Shown here: one piece after another, positions 43,298 to 55,279 of the stretch
Layout: the number at the start of each line of letters is the position of its first letter
Numbering within the stretch: position 1 is the first letter of the stretch
DNA from: Pleurotus djamor
Taxonomy: Eukaryota; Basidiomycota; Agaricomycetes; Agaricales; Pleurotaceae
Reading direction: 5' to 3'
DNA: 64,000 nt
Assembly: GCA_029747585.1 (NCBI GenBank)
Contig: JAPEVF010000123.1
Coordinates: 38,605 to 102,604, forward strand
Position numbers and translations under genes: made by a program
Notes under the pieces: generated by a model
Database searches by the model: none
Told to the model about the DNA's origin: nothing
The model's input: the letters and a program-made list of their open reading frames with translations, nothing else

Positions 43298-45292
43298 TCA
43301 CCCTAATGAATGCTCAGAACGAGTCGACTGGATGGGGAAAGGGGTTTGGGGCAATCTATAGGAGGTCCCTGAATTGGATTCATGAGAAAGGGTTTGGAGG
43401 CAGCTACGACTAGTGCCTATGTGTCTTTGAGAGCTTACCCCACCGTCTAAGAATGCAGCGCCACGGCTTCGTGCTCACCGACTCAGTGGGGCCTCGGTCG
43501 AACAACTGGGTTAGGCGGAAAGCTTACTCCTCAACCGACGCCTTCTATTCGGGAACCCGACGCTAAAAAGAAACTACTAGAACTTATGACGATCATCAAG
43601 TTAGAACAACATCAGCGGTATCCTTGCTTCAAGTGATGGGAGCGAAATACCGTGCGCAGCGGTCTCGTTGGTTACCCGAGGATGTGGTGGCAGGACAGGC
43701 GGGTTCAGCCAATCAGGCCTTCATATTTCTCAGGTTGCACGATAGTGAATTGATGGTTCTCGCTTGCATTCTAGACCCTTCCGCTTCGTCAAAGTCGAGA
43801 TATCATTCACTATTAGCTATCCCAGTCAGCATGTCCTAACATTGACTCATCGGAGTGAGTGGACTCACCTGACATTCAAGTCCTCTGTGGTATTCCGGAG
43901 TTTTGAGTACAGGACGGATTACAGATGCGCGTGATCCATTGTCTGTAAGAAAGTCAGTTCCACCCATTGTGCTTCAGGAGCATTTGATAAGGGGTGAAAG
44001 AGTGGTCTTGCATTACGAGAGATACAAATCCCTGAGATATGAGATCTATGAGACTTAAATATTAAATGTTGAACGTTGAAGCGTGGTTGAAATTTTCAAA
44101 CCCTCATCCGTGTACTGTGTTCACCGGGCCGAGTTCAAGGTCGCCGAAGGTAACATACACCAAAAATGCTTGTGAGTGAAGGGTCGAATATGTTCATGAT
44201 GACAGAGTCTTACGATGCCTGCGGCGTAGGTGGGGAGAAGCAGGTGGAGGCTTGGCCTTCTGGTGACCCGTCGATTCTATTGTGTACTATATTTACGAAG
44301 GTCTATCAGCATCATCACCTGTGGGTCTGGAAATGCCTTCTGGTGTGGGCTCGTGTGCATCTTCCCATCGGCTCGATGACCTGAACTCGGCCTCGCACCT
44401 GGGCCTCCCGCAAGTACCCTCTTCATCGCTTCATAGAAAAGCGCTTATCGGCAATATAGCTGCCCCAAGTCATCTAGCTGGAGGGAAATGTCGGAAACAT
44501 ATGGTTCTTGGATCCGAAAACAAGTGAACACGAGGCTTTCTGTACTCACGTCATACATTGAAACCGCTCGAACTTTAATGCGAAGTTCATCACCACAACC
44601 GACGCCTCCGCCGCCCACGTTTCCCGTGGTAATATACCAGCTTTTGTACTGGATTGAGACTTCTGACGTCGTTCGACCCGATACCCCGTTTCCGAATGAT
44701 CGCATCCTGTATACCCTGATCAATACTTCGCTTCATTCTTAGACCTAGAATACCCAGAAGAACCGCACCTTATGCGCGTGCAAAACAGTTGTGCAGGAAC
44801 TTGAAGGGGCCTAATACCGTGGAGGGGGGAGAACAAGAGCTTCTCATTGGCGATGGAATGGAACATTCAGTAGCTAGACTGCGTCGAGTAGGGCATTACC
44901 GCCTTATATCCCATCATCAACGACAGATCGAGCTATGAACAACCATTTCGGTGCATTCGGAAGATGATGAGACGGGACCAGACCGGGAACGGATGATAAA
45001 TCCTCGCTGATAACCGTGTGTGGCGAAACCGCGAATCTCGGTCGCGTCGAAATGACTTCATCGTGTCGGTTCCCTGAGCTAGGACCCCTGTGGATATTTA
45101 AAGGAGAACGGAAAGTCAGCAAACCTCACAGCGGTTCTCCTCCGTTTCATCTGCTAAACCAAGCAAACAAGCAACTGTACGCACCCTTTTAAATAGCAAG
45201 CTGTCTCATGGTCAACTCAGCCCCCATCCCCTTCAGTGCATCCTCGCCAACTAGCGTTGCAAGCAAAACCTAAAACTTACGCTCTACTAATA
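43298..45292. other. Gene-poor 2-kb stretch
   Basis: Almost 2 kb without a gene I can recognise. On the minus strand from 44702 an ATG (MRSFGNGVSGRTTSEVSIQY) opens a frame that ends at a good donor (TATGAC|gtgagt near 44558) and could be a first exon of an unassigned small gene; support is weak. The right-hand end includes the promoter and leader of paralog 4 with the half-conserved cgttgc motif at 45255. Confidence 0.35.
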
Positions 45293-46140
45293 ATGGCTGC
45301 CGCTTTCTCCGCTATTCGATGGATTTCCTTGTGTAAGTTGTCAATTGTGCTCGACTGTATCCAGTACTGACCTCAAGCATAGCCCTCGCCTTCATGTTCG
45401 GCGTGGTCGTTCTCGGTCTCGGTGGCCACTTCACTCGCCTGCTCCATGAGAGGGGACAGACGTGGCCCATTGAGGGTTTGAGTATCGCGACCTCGGCATT
45501 GACAGTCCTGACTCTTCCTATCATGTATGTCAGCTCCACCGAGGGTTGGACTCGACAGTCACTAACTATTTGGCAACAGGCTCATTGTCAGCTTGTTCAC
45601 CTCCAATGCTTTCACGTCCACGGTTGCCTTCGAACTGATCTGGCTCTGTCAGTCAATTCATATGGATGTCATGACATCTCACTAACGTCGTTTTATTTAG
45701 TCTGCTTGTGGGGACTCTGGCTCGCCACTGGTGCTGTTGCCACCTCCGAGAAGATCGACCACTTCCCCGGCGGATGCAAGCACTTTGGTAAGATCGGTCT
45801 GCTACCTCTTCTTCATGATTGATCTAAAGTATCCCCTAGGCGGTGTTGCCAACAAGATCTGCCACGAACTCGAGGGTGTCCAGGCCGTAGCATATGTTAC
45901 CTTCATCATCTGTGAGCATCGATCTGGTGGATATGTTACAAGTGCTCTGATCTTGACGGACCTTTAGTGCTCCTCTACTCTGTCACCATCTTCATTGGTG
46001 CCTTGGTCTCCACCGGCCGTGGACATTCCAACGCTTGGTCTTCTCCATCCAGCGACTTGCCTCACTCGAACTCCTCTGTCCGTGGCGAGAAGTCCATCCC
46101 CCCTGCCATGACTACCAACAACCCCCCAGTCACCGTCTAA
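45293..46140 (+). CDS. MARVEL-like four-helix membrane protein, paralog 4
   Basis: About 215 residues, the best-preserved member. MAAAFSAIRWISLSLAFMF (helix 1 start), VVVLGLGGHFTRLLHE, LSIATSALTVLTLPIM (helix 2), LIVSLFTSNAFTS and LIWLFCLWGLWLATGAVATS (helix 3), HFPGGCKHFGG, GVQAVAYVTFIILLLYSVTI (helix 4 region), and a long Ser/Pro-rich cytosolic tail ending NNPPVTV. Introns sit after LTLPIM and after FELIWL as in the other paralogs. Predicted plasma-membrane or vesicle protein. Stop at 46138-46140. The LWGLWLATGAVATS motif is shared with paralogs 2 and 3 and is common in agaricomycete MARVEL proteins. Confidence 0.75.
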
Positions 46141-46596
46141 GGGGGCGCAGCCTGTCTCCTAGAGACGCTCTAACGAAGTTTCACGAACAAAGAGCGACTT
46201 CTCTTCATCCGGAAGGGGAGCAAAAGATTTTCTTGTCTTTTTTTCTTGCTCCATGCTTTTCAACGTCTCCTTCATGTCAGTACTTGATGACGAATATTCT
46301 TGCCTAATAATTTCCGTTCCTCCCCCTCCACCTTTGTGACTTCTGTGGTTCTTAATTGTAATCCTTCCTGTGATCTAGTAATTTAGTCTGCGAATGAACC
46401 ACTTGCACCGAACATACATTTTGACTGGCTTGACAGATGAGGCGCAAAAGCTTGGCAAAAGCCTTCCAAGAATTGTTAGCGAAACGAACGGACTTTCACC
46501 TTACACTCATCAGACACGCAATCGTGAGAGGAGCGGGATAATATTGAACCAATCATGAGTGGGGAGTGTTCTTCGAAATTATAGACTAGAGTAGAT
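46141..46596. other. Convergent intergenic stretch
   Basis: About 455 nt between the 3' ends of MARVEL-like paralog 4 and DBR1; 3' UTR-type sequence, T-rich in part. Confidence 0.5.
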
Positions 46597-48223
46597 TTAA
46601 TCGACGTTGATCTTGCTCTGTAGACCAAGCATTGAGCAAAAGGCCTCCGTTTGGGGATTTCGGTAAGCCGGCGCTGAAAGAAGCACGTCAAGAAGTGAAA
46701 GATGACAATGAACCTGACTCACGTTGTAGTCTCGCGTCCGTCCCTTCAGAGCCAGGACCAGGAGCCGTGCATGCAAATTGCTGACACTCGTCGACAGGCT
46801 TATCAGCTTGCACGTGTTGCTCAATCCATTCAAGTTCCCGTGCCACCGCAGCCCGAGCTTCAGCTTCATCAGGGAAGGCGGGCTGCATGGAAGTGAGGCT
46901 GAAGTGCGTGTCAAACGCACGTACGATGGCTAGCCATTCAGGATCAAAGGTGAGCGTAGGCATGCGACGACCCTCGCCAGCGAGAGGGTCGCTTGGGGTT
47001 GAAATATCTACCACCTGGATAATCAAAACCAAGCAAGCAAACAAAGTTTCGATCGCCTCACCTCAAGGAACTGGCGGTTAGGAAGGCATTTGTCAAGGGC
47101 GAGGAATCTGGTTTCCTTAGGTGGTGGTAAAGGAACCGGAGGAGGTGCGACCTCGGTTTCTTCATCACTCAACGTGATTTCGTCAGGATTTCGAGGGATA
47201 TCGTCGTCATCACTGATGTTAATTTCATCAGGATTGGTGCCCTCCACCGAAGCGACTGGTTGCGGGGGCCCATGGCTGACCAGAGCCTCGAAACGCGTAT
47301 GAAGGTGTGCGGCGAACCACCAAGAAGGTTTCAAGGTCTGAAGAAGTCCCATAAGAGGCCCCGACCCAAGCCTACCCGAGCGAACATCGGCGGTCAAGAA
47401 CTTCTTTCGCCGCAGTAAGCCCTGCACATCCCCGTGTTGCTCAATGGATTGGGGCCAGTCGTGTGACAGAAATATATCTGGAGACGAAAGCTACGAACTC
47501 AAGGTCAATCCCTTGTACTCGGGACTAGAGAACTTCGCACCAGTGATAACCTGCGGATGTTGAATTCTCGGATGTGGTAGATGCTCCTCATAGAACCTTG
47601 ACTATACGGCAACCGTTCATAATGCCCTGAGATTTTATGTGAGCAAAGGGAAGAATAGAAGGGAAAGACGCACACCTTTCCTGAAATCGTGGCCTTTGAA
47701 TATTCCTGAGGCTCCGGCGATCCGGATGCCATCAACACGAATGCAACCAGCGTGTCCCAAAAAGTATATGTTCGGCGCAATCCACCCACCATGATACCTA
47801 TGTTTCGTCAACGACTAGAATCCATGCCACTAGTATCACTCACAGCTCCCAAAAATAATTTGATGCTTCATGGTTCCCACCAATGACGATGGTCAAGATG
47901 GGAGCCTTTTTCTCGCCCGTGTAGTATCTAACGAATGAAATGAGGACTAGCCAATTACGATTTAATCAAGGCGACAACTTGTGAAAGTCTCCGAGCTGCT
48001 TGTACTTGTCGGGAACCGCCATGCATTGGAGGTCGCGATTGTTTCTGATTGCCTCAAAGTCGCCGCAAATCAGCAAAAGGTCAACTTTGTAGTTGTGCCT
48101 TCGTTCCAGAGATTCAACATGGCTATATATTGCATCAAGCTCTCCATGACAGCAGCCCTCTACGGCGACCTACGACAAATGATTATTGAGGAAATGGTGA
48201 TATTGAATGGGATTTACCTTCAT
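46597..48223 (-). CDS. DBR1: RNA lariat debranching enzyme
   Basis: Hydrolyses the 2'-5' branch of excised intron lariats; nuclear, metal-dependent calcineurin-type phosphoesterase. Exon 1 is only ATG AAG (48223), then an intron and [20 protein letters not shown]; metal-binding and active-site segments follow: [90 protein letters not shown] and [14 protein letters not shown]. Then an acidic insert ([12 protein letters not shown]) and the C-terminal debranching domain with [20 protein letters not shown], and the final [10 protein letters not shown]. About 450 residues, usual length. Introns lie after FLE and at the start of TIVIGGNH. Single-copy housekeeping gene. Good match throughout. Confidence 0.92.
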
Positions 48224-51200
48224 GGTTTTGGAAGGACTGGTTCGAGGGCGTCTATCAGCGAAGTGTCTCCTAAAGTCAAGACGTCCCAGCCGTCCCAGCC
48301 CAGAAATCGTTCTCATCATCGCTAGCGATGACGACGGACCTGGTCACTCACAGGCTCACGCTCGTGGAAGAGATATGCAGATGATGAAAAAAAATTCGAG
48401 AAAAAAACCGAAGGAGTCATCAATTTCAGGGGTATTTACAAAATCAAACGACACTTCCTGACTACAATGACTCGTAGATGATGGGACCCACTTCCCAGTG
48501 CCCCCAGAGCCCAGCCTTGTACCCTCTAGATGGATATTACCGGCAGGAGGCGTTGCAAATCAAACAAGGCCTAACCTTCGAAAAAGGGGTGTCAATGGCA
48601 CCAGGGGCTATACAACACGCAATCTGCAGCAACTTGGTCTGTGGGCCGTTGCCACGGCACGGCATACGAGTCCTTTCATTTTCTGTCGCACGAAGTCCAT
48701 TAAATGCAGACAGTCTGACAGATACAGGTACCAAGCCCACAGAGAGGCCCTAGAGTCCAAGTATGTAGATCAAACAGCAGAGAGAGATCATAGGTCACCA
48801 CACTCAGTACTACTTGGTTTTATAGATGAAATCTTCGAACTTACCTACCCAAACCCTGCATGACCGCAGAATTCAAGAATTGCGCGACGACCTTAAACTA
48901 TCAGTCGGTAATTCTGGTACGCACAGAGTCCTACATCATATCGGCAGCCCTGACCGAGTTTACAAGGCGCTAATCGCGAAATTGCGATTTCGGTGCTCTG
49001 GTCGTCCCATTGACCGCGAATCTGAAATCTGTGAAAACCCATGGATGCGGCGCATGCGAAGCGATTCAAGATAATCTTTGATGACAATGTAAGTATTCCT
49101 AAGCTGTTTCATTGACTATATCACTCACGATGTATCATTTTCACTTTTTCCTCCTCCCCGCAGAAATCTTGATTTCTCCGTCCAAATCTGGAATGAACGG
49201 TTAGATTATCGTTGGAACTTCACGGTACATACGTCATCCCTACGTTGTCTGACATCACTCCGAAAGCCCTGACAACGAAATCCAGGCCATGACCATGATC
49301 CCCCGCCGCAACACAAATCTTCGAATAAGTCACCAACACCGTTACGCTGCCCTAATCCAACTATACGGCCGAGTTCCTGGGTTACACACGCACCTCCAAC
49401 CGAGCTCACAAAAGGCAAGGCTGCGATTATGATATTTTTGCCCGAGGTCATCAAATCCGCGCAAAATCTTGAATTTCTCGATTTCCGAGCTCGTACCTTG
49501 ATGTGTCGACTAGGTTCTTGCTGCGCCTTGAAGGTGAGTCATCTATAAGTCGTTGAGTGTCAGTTGAAAGGCATCCACATCGATGTGACGGACAGTACTT
49601 TTGGTTTCCCCCCCGACCGATCGAAAATGCCTGAATAACTCCAGAACCCCGAAACGCTGGCAGTCCAAAACTGTACACCCGAGTTCATACGTCATGCGCG
49701 TACGTCCACCCAAGTTTGCGAAGGGGTTAGTCGAGTTTTCAAAATTTCGGCCATGCTCCATGGTTGAAATCTTGAAAAATGGCTGGAGACGCAAGACGAG
49801 CGCTGGGGGTAAGGTCGTACAACCTATACAAACCATATGTGAGTTAATTCGTAGCCATTGGTGTTCGTGTTACTCACCTATCTTAGTTTTTCGTGATTCC
49901 TCCAGACATCACAGAAAGTCATTGAGTAACTCCNAAAACGCCGAAACGCCGGCCAAATCAAACTATACCCCCGAGTTGGTACGTCATGCGCGGACGTTCA
50001 CCCATGTTTATGAAAGGCTAGGTCGAGTTTTCAAAATTTCGACCACGGAGGACGCGTTCATGGTCAAATTTTTGAAATAGGCCTGGAACGCCGGAAGAAC
50101 ACCGGGAGGACGTTTGTAGGATCTCTACGAAACGTATGTGAGTTGTTTTGAAACTGCGATTGTGTCAGTCACTCACGTATCTTTGTTTTGCTGATCGGTA
50201 TGCAAGTCGGACGTGGTGGACATGACATCGACAAACTTTATGCGACCCCCACAACCGCAGAGAGTGCACACCCCATGAGGGATAAGTACTGTCAATGTGT
50301 ACATTCACCACTTTGTCTCCACCTTATCTTATGGTACAATGGTTTCTTGACCTTTGCCGCAGTTTTTGCAGATCATCCAAAGCGTCTGACCAGACAAGAG
50401 CTTTCCAGACGTGAACTTCGGCAGCGCATGTGAAGGTAGTCGCATGCCCTTCAAAGACGATCGTCAAGATAATGGGATCAAAGACGGCGTTGACCTTCTG
50501 TGGGACCGACCCCTTCAATCAGACGAAAGAGGGCTCCACGCGCCATCTTTAAGGACAAGACTGCAGCGCTGATTGGCCATGGGCAGTGGGAAGAAGTTCA
50601 GTATCAATGTCAAATGGGTTGAACAACATCTTACATAACGCAAAGATACATGCCATAGGTGTTGCCTTCCTGTAACAATATTGAATTCCGGTATCAAAAT
50701 GAAAGTAAGTCCGTTCGAGTCCATAAGACAGGTTTTGAGCAAGCATGGGAAGAATTCTAGACAGGTAGGTTGAATCGAGGAGGCGCGAGCATTTGAGACT
50801 TGGACGTCCGGACTGTGACGACGATCGGGGTACGTAAACAGAAGGGGAGTGGGTGCGCCTCTCATATTACTGCAGTGTTCGAGGCCGAGAGTAGGCTGGA
50901 AACCTACCTCTATGACGAGAGGATGATCATCAGTTGAGTCTCTTGAGAAGGCCGAGAAAAGCTTTCCACGAAAGCAGGCTGGAGAGGGGCGAGTCTGGTG
51001 CGGTCCAGACCACGGCGTGGGAAGAAAAGAGAGGCGTGACNTTTGCAAAACGAACAAATAAAGCATAAACAAAGGCCATCCAATCAGAGACGGGCGCTAG
51101 AGGCAATTGGCCAATCGGAGGGCTTACCGAGCTATCCCACGAAAAAGCTGATGCTAAGAGAAACTTCGTTTCGTATCAACGAGCCTTCGTTGCACTCAGG

Positions 51201-51265
51201 ACTCGTAACTTGAATTTCGAGTTGAACGTTGATGAAGACATTTGGGAGGATATGCAGCCTGTATG
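48224..51265. other. Gene-poor 3-kb stretch with repeats
   Basis: No gene can be assigned. A plus-strand frame at 48498-48863 and another at 48826-49074 have no known product; the latter is followed by a good donor (gtaagt at 49089). From about 49.6 to 50.2 kb lies a two-copy diverged tandem repeat (separate entry) with further degenerate relatives upstream, suggesting an old repetitive element. The minus-strand frame 50515-51072 is likely non-coding. Confidence 0.4.
49600..50200. repeat. Diverged tandem repeat, unit about 291-299 bp
   Basis: Anchors recur at a constant offset: taactcc at 49636 and 49927 (291), gagtt at 49681 and 49973 (292), tcgagttttcaaaatttcg at 49731 and 50023 (292), tatgtgagtt at 49838 and 50135 (297), actcac at 49872 and 50171 (299). 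Within each unit tatgtgagt is mirrored by actcac(c/g)tat about 35 nt on, an imperfect inverted repeat. More degenerate related words occur at 49.25-49.55 kb. Looks like an old non-autonomous element or satellite-like remnant. Confidence 0.7.
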
Positions 51266-52745
51266 TCATCGGAGCAAAGGCATTCCTGAATTCCATCCAA
51301 TTTGTCGGCAACAGTACCAAGTATCAGCATATTCGAGCGGCTTCGCGTCCTTATCTTTCTAAGAGCGGCAGTCAGTACAGTATAGCGTGATACTAGAGGC
51401 TGACTTACGCTGACAAAGTTATTGTTGTCTACGGAAACATACAGGAGAACGCCATTCATCTCCAGGACCTCAATGAGGCGGAGAACGATTATCTTCGCTG
51501 CGACCAAATCAGCGCCATCAGAGGCTCTCCAAGGTAAACCACGGCATTTGAAGTCGCTGAAACAAACGTCAAGGGCATAGAGGAGCGACACAAACAGGGA
51601 CTTGCTATGAGCCAGATGGGTTCATTTCTGTGCGTCCAGGTAGTCAGCCTGAACAGAACTTGACAGAATTACAGGGACGACTCTCACCTTCCTTCTGCAA
51701 GAGTGGCCCTAGCATCTCGGCTACGGGGTAGGGCATGATTGTCAGGACAATCCAGCGACGATAGGCTGCGGGAGGTAATTACCAATGGGTAGCCGAAGAT
51801 CCATAGGAGCTCCCAAGAGCTTCAAGCGATCTCCCCACATGAACGATATGGCGAACCATTCGCACAATGGGGGTGCTGGGTATTGGTATCGGAACAGTAA
51901 GTTGTCTTTATCTGCCTAAAGGGGCGCATAAGCTATGTCATTTCACTTGGGTCATAAAGGAAAGGGTGAACGAACCGCGTGTCGACTAACGTTCGTACTA
52001 GCTCTGATAACCCATCCAGAGTTGTATAGATTCGCCAATATATAACACTGAGGGATGGTAGTTGTTCAGGTAAACGGTGGAAGCAACTTTGTTGGGACAT
52101 ACCAAAAGCAGACGTGAATTATTGACTTCCGTAGTATTAGTAGGCACCCATGGGGTACCTCTGAGCTTAATTTCGTGGCAACTAAAGTAGGGTTGTTCTG
52201 ACTGGCAGGAATGATTGTCCCATCAGTACGGTGGATGATCATTTAAGGGCATTATGTACCTGGATGTCGAACTTAGATTGGCGGATGGCTAATAATTTCA
52301 GTGAAAGGAATGTCATGAGGTCGATGTGAGCCTTACCATCTCTGACCACATCAACGTCCGTCGCTGAGAATTGATAAAACCTCAAACGATCACTAGATGT
52401 TCATAATGACCTGGAGGAGTCCGGACAAGCAAATAAGATTTACGTGAGATGCATGGATATCGACGCGTATTTTGGATTAGACATTCCATGAAGATCCCCT
52501 CTGGGGATCATGGATGGATGAGGCAGGGGCTGCTGCTGCTGATAGTAATACGCCTCGTCGGAGGGGTACCCGGGTTCAGGAGGTCTGATGGACGGCCCGG
52601 TCGATCTAGGCTCCTCGAGGCTTGGTATAGGCGGAAGGGGAGGTGAAGGAGGAGGCGGGTTTAGAACGATAGTCCAAGGGTATCGCTTTTCGGTGGTACT
52701 GCGGCGGGTCAGGAAGTTCATGTTCAAGGTAAAGGACAGGAACAT
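51266..52745 (-). CDS. Unassigned protein with a repeated KLRGxPW module
   Basis: Not recognised by name. Spliced reading gives MFLSFTLNMNFLTRRSTTEK, a Pro-rich part (LNPPPPSPPLPPIPS), a Gln run (YYYQQQQPLPHP), HLTRFYQFSATDVDVVRDG, then IKLRGTPWVPTNTTEVNNSR and a related segment FKCRGLPWRASDGADLVAAK, followed by LRLIEVLEMNGVLLYVSVDN and, after an intron, DTWYCCRQIGWNSGMPLL with stop at 51266. Between the two modules lies LLFRYQYPAPPLCEWFAISF with RLKLLGAPMDLRLPI. The two K-x-RGxPW starts indicate an internal duplication. I have seen similar agaricomycete proteins without function. Start is uncertain; ATG at 52745 is the first in frame, with a GTG further up. Possibly partial at the 5' end. 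Confidence 0.5.
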
Positions 52746-52905
52746 CAGTGCCTCCAATTTATATTCCAAAGGGTGCTCCAGAATTAGCCGAGCCTTTTTG
52801 GCGTTCCAGAGGAGTCGTTGACGGATCTCTGAAGGAACGTGCGTGGACACCGACTGGCGATTTGAACTTTCTCTCTATACTTACAATTACATGTCGGGGT
52901 CAGAC

Positions 52906-55087
52906 TTAGCTACGTTTCTCTACGATCCATAGCTTCTCGGTCTGTTCCATATGAAGGATTGAAGATGCGACATCTGCCCATTTATCCGAATTCCATGGGT
53001 CTAGAGGAAGTTTCTTCAAGCCTTCCACGAGGGCCTTTATCGTCGTCGACCTCTTGACAGGGTCACCCAATGAATCATCCAGGATGACCCATCTGTCAAA
53101 ACCACGGACGGAGCCTATGGCTTCCCATTGATGACGGAGGCTCCGAGGAAGAGCACCAAGAAACACGGAAGGTGGCTCCTCGATGATAAGGTGTGTGAAA
53201 TTGCGTTCCTCAGAAACGAGCTCCAGGGGTGAAAGAGATTCAGTTTTATCGTACTTGACGGAGAGTTGGGTTGATGGAGGTCTCAACAGATGCGGGGGCG
53301 AAAAAGTCTGGGAGAATAGAGATGCCCCCGTTTGCGCTGCGAGGTTGGAAATATGGACGTGCGCTATATAACCGATGCATTCTCAGCCAAAGGTAGAAGC
53401 GAAATGACATCGTCCCGCACCTGTTGTCAAATGCGACTCGACTAGCTTAGCATCCAAAAGTTGCATGATCTCGCCTCCAGGATAGTTTCTTCTCGAAGCA
53501 AGTACCAATATGATGGTCAAGACGACATTAGCTGATATAGCTAAGTATGGTAATAGCCTGCGTGGCAAGGCAAGTATATCAGCGAGCCGTTGTCGTTGCA
53601 TCGACTTTGATGATCTGGAGACACTGAGACTTAGTTGAACATTGGAATGAACCACTTACTGGATGTTGCTAGCCCAGGTAAGGGCATGCGCAGCGGATAT
53701 GTTGAATGCGGGAACAACATATATTATGAAGCGCCACTCTTTATGTGCAAGGCAAGATATTAGGAGGACAAAGGTTAGGTAGGGGAAAACCGCAGATCTG
53801 CCAGACAACGGGAAGAAGGGTCAGAGGCTTTTCTGGTAGTAGGAGGGATGCTCACCTGACTCTGCTCCTTCGGACAGGCGCGAGTAGGGGCAATAATGAC
53901 AGAGGATACGCCGACAAGAGGAGTTTGGGGAGTGAGGAGGCCAGATACATTCGATATGGCGATACCTTTATGTCATGTTCAGTATGTTGAGAGAAATGAG
54001 GGACAGGGAGCGACGTACACCCCATTCAACCGATTTACCCTCTACAACGTTGAACCAGACACTCCAGAACTCGGGCCATAGTGGTGCATCAAAGCGCCCC
54101 CAGAAGTACGAATCAACGACTGTCGTCAAAGCTACCAATTGCATTAAGTAGACGTATAAGACAGGCCGAATGTGCTGCTCACCAATGGAAACAGCAGCAG
54201 TCAGGCCTCCGACCATAATGAGTTGTTTGACCGTAGAGAAAAATGTTCCTGAGCGGTATATAGCTCTATACAAATGCTGTACAACGATGGGAGCGAGGAG
54301 AAGGGCGAGCTCTGCGCGGAAGATGACGGTGGTGAAGACCAAGATACATATGGCTTTCAGAGAAGTCCTTCGTTGGGCGTAAGCGTTACGGTATGGTGAT
54401 ATGAGTATTGAAGTAGATAAATTGACTTCCGTAACCAATGAGCAAGGGGACATGAGGACGTGGATGGGGACTGACCGGGAAAAAGTGCGAACATGTTCGG
54501 TAACGTGCGACCCATCCAGAAGAGTAGGTGGAACTGCGAGACAGTCAAAAGTGTGAAGATCCTCGAGGTCTTATGTCCAAAGCGAGAAGATACGGCGCGT
54601 CGGATGAGTATCAACCCAAAGGCGTTGATCGAGGCAAGCACAAGGCGAACTACAAGAACTTGAGTCCCGGAACGATGGTTGCGAGCAAGCGCAAGAAGGA
54701 GCGTACCTATGACTTGTCCGTCAATCTTGGTTTGATAAACACCCAGAAAGTCTCCCAAATAGATGAACGGCACCGCAAGGTATCCCAAAATGACACTCCC
54801 GATGAACGTCCTTGGAACGGCTCCAGGGAACGTGAAATGATCGTACTGTCAACGTTGAGATACAAGATATAAGATGTAGTTCTTCTGGGAATGAGAAGAC
54901 TCACTTTATACAAATTGCTGTATCCGCCGCTGTCCCAGGTCGAAGACTCAGAGGGTTGGATTCCGTACACCAAAACATCATGGGTGGCATGTAAATTGAA
55001 GCTCTCCTCGACTTTGTTATATGGTGAAAGTAAGACGTGAGCACATGCGGAAGCTAATAGAAGAGCATCCATAGCATAGCATAGCAT
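52906..55087 (-). CDS. ALG12: Dol-P-Man:Man7GlcNAc2-PP-dolichol alpha-1,6-mannosyltransferase
   Basis: Adds the eighth mannose to the lipid-linked oligosaccharide in the ER lumen during N-glycan assembly. GT22 multispan protein: MLCYAMDALLLASACAHVLL, the luminal motif YNKVEESFNLHATHDVLVYG, TFIGSVILGYLAVPFIYL, SRFGHKTSRIFTLLTVSQFH, LLFWMGRTLPNMFALFPVNL, TAAVSIVVDSYFWGRFDAPL and WPEFWSVWFNVVEGKS, then WGVSPFHIYLA and KEWRFIIYVVPAFNISAAHA, and a C-terminal luminal part ending LWIVEKRS. These motifs fall on at least eight exons. Length about 560-580 residues, usual. The start region is ATGCTATGCTATGCTATGG, so the ATGs at 55087 and 55072 are both possible. Housekeeping gene. Minus strand, divergent with MYND paralog 2, 190 nt between ATGs. 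Confidence 0.88.
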
Positions 55088-55279
55088 GAATACTGAAGAA
55101 GTGCCCAAAGTCGGGCTCAGCGTCGTCCGAAACGACGAGCTCGGAGTCACGAAATAGGCGAACCACGTACGGCCACGTGACTGACGCTTAAGTAGGGGTA
55201 TGCTGGCCTAATAACCCCAGGTTGCAACGACTTGTCGCCGTCGCTTTGTTCACAACTTGCCTTCCTGCAACCTCTGCTC

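Noticed and set aside
43430..43520. Possible tRNA-like segment in the gene-poor gap
   Set aside because: No cloverleaf arms and no T-arm consensus could be built.
50515..51072. 185-codon minus-strand open frame
   Set aside because: No recognisable motif, odd composition, no splice or start logic; an N lies inside.
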